A stretch of 64,000 bases of DNA, from NCBI RefSeq assembly GCF_028583425.1, contig NC_072807.1, positions 30,075,001 through 30,139,000 of the forward strand. The letters are read 5' to 3'. Position numbers and translations under genes: made by a program. Below are positions 63,608-64,000 of the stretch, one piece after another. Under the pieces are notes generated by a model that was not told where the DNA came from, ran no database searches, and worked only from the letters and a program-made list of their open reading frames with translations. Each line of letters begins with the position of its first letter. Position 1 is the stretch's first letter. This stretch comes from Eublepharis macularius (taxonomy: Eukaryota; Chordata; Lepidosauria; Squamata; Eublepharidae).

Positions 63608-64000
63608 CTAAAAAGGGGGGAAAGTCAAGTATCTTTTAACATTCTGCTGTTATTCCGAAATGAATGAAACAAGAACCGCTATTTTCCCATTCTCAGACTG
63701 GGTTCTGTAATCAACAATAACACTGAACTCCCTCAAGTGGAGGACTTGTTCATATAATGCATTTCTTGCTGACAACAGTAAGGGAAAACAAGAATAGGAA
63801 AACCTGTATGGAGGAGACGACAAACATTGAATTAAACAGATGCAATAAGCAAAATAAAAATTGTCCCTGCCACAGAGAACTGTTGACTGAAATTCATGCC
63901 AACATTCAATGCCACAGAGTGAAGCAGCATGAGCAACACAGTGGGTTGAATCCTACAACTCCAAGGTACCATAACTTCCTTCACCACACCAAGGCTTCTC

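Overview
The window is vertebrate nuclear DNA. It has split genes with canonical introns, a CpG-island promoter, long intronic spacers and many decayed SINE, LINE and DNA-transposon copies. The repeats (tRNA-derived SINEs, a 5S-rRNA-derived SINE, an L1-type LINE 3' end, CR1-like tails) look like those of a squamate reptile, possibly a gecko. That species guess is recognition from memory, not a search.

Two genes, both on the minus strand, fill the window. They are the neighbouring class V myosin paralogues MYO5A (upstream, high coordinates) and MYO5C (downstream, low coordinates), in the same order as I remember from human chromosome 15. MYO5A enters from the right edge with its last 26 constitutive coding exons (63607 down to the stop codon at 20361-20363). 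These encode the actin-binding part of the motor, converter, six IQ motifs, coiled coil and the whole globular tail. Its three alternative exons are all present: the 9-nt microexon B (38375-38383), exon D (36152-36232) and exon F (30996-31070). A 3' UTR of about 4.1 kb ends at a strong poly(A) site near 16225. After about 2 kb of repeat-rich intergenic DNA comes the CpG-island promoter of MYO5C. Its first nine coding exons (13822 down to 390) encode the 349-residue N-terminal part of the motor with P-loop and switch I. The rest of MYO5C lies beyond position 1.

Every exon was joined by hand. Reading frames and splice phases close exactly through all 26 constitutive MYO5A exons and all nine MYO5C exons. 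Two MYO5A introns use a GC donor. If B and D are included and F skipped, the MYO5A part is 1340 residues, which fits residues about 516-1855 of the human protein as I recall it.

Repeats lie mostly in MYO5C intron 1, around its promoter and in the longer MYO5A introns. The most unusual are two near-perfect palindromic MITE-like elements with similar ends (one nested in a 5S-derived SINE), an array of five hairpin units in MYO5C intron 1, and a duplicated and inverted 5S-SINE cluster just upstream of the MYO5C CpG island. I found no separate protein-coding gene, tRNA gene, CRISPR array or viral gene.
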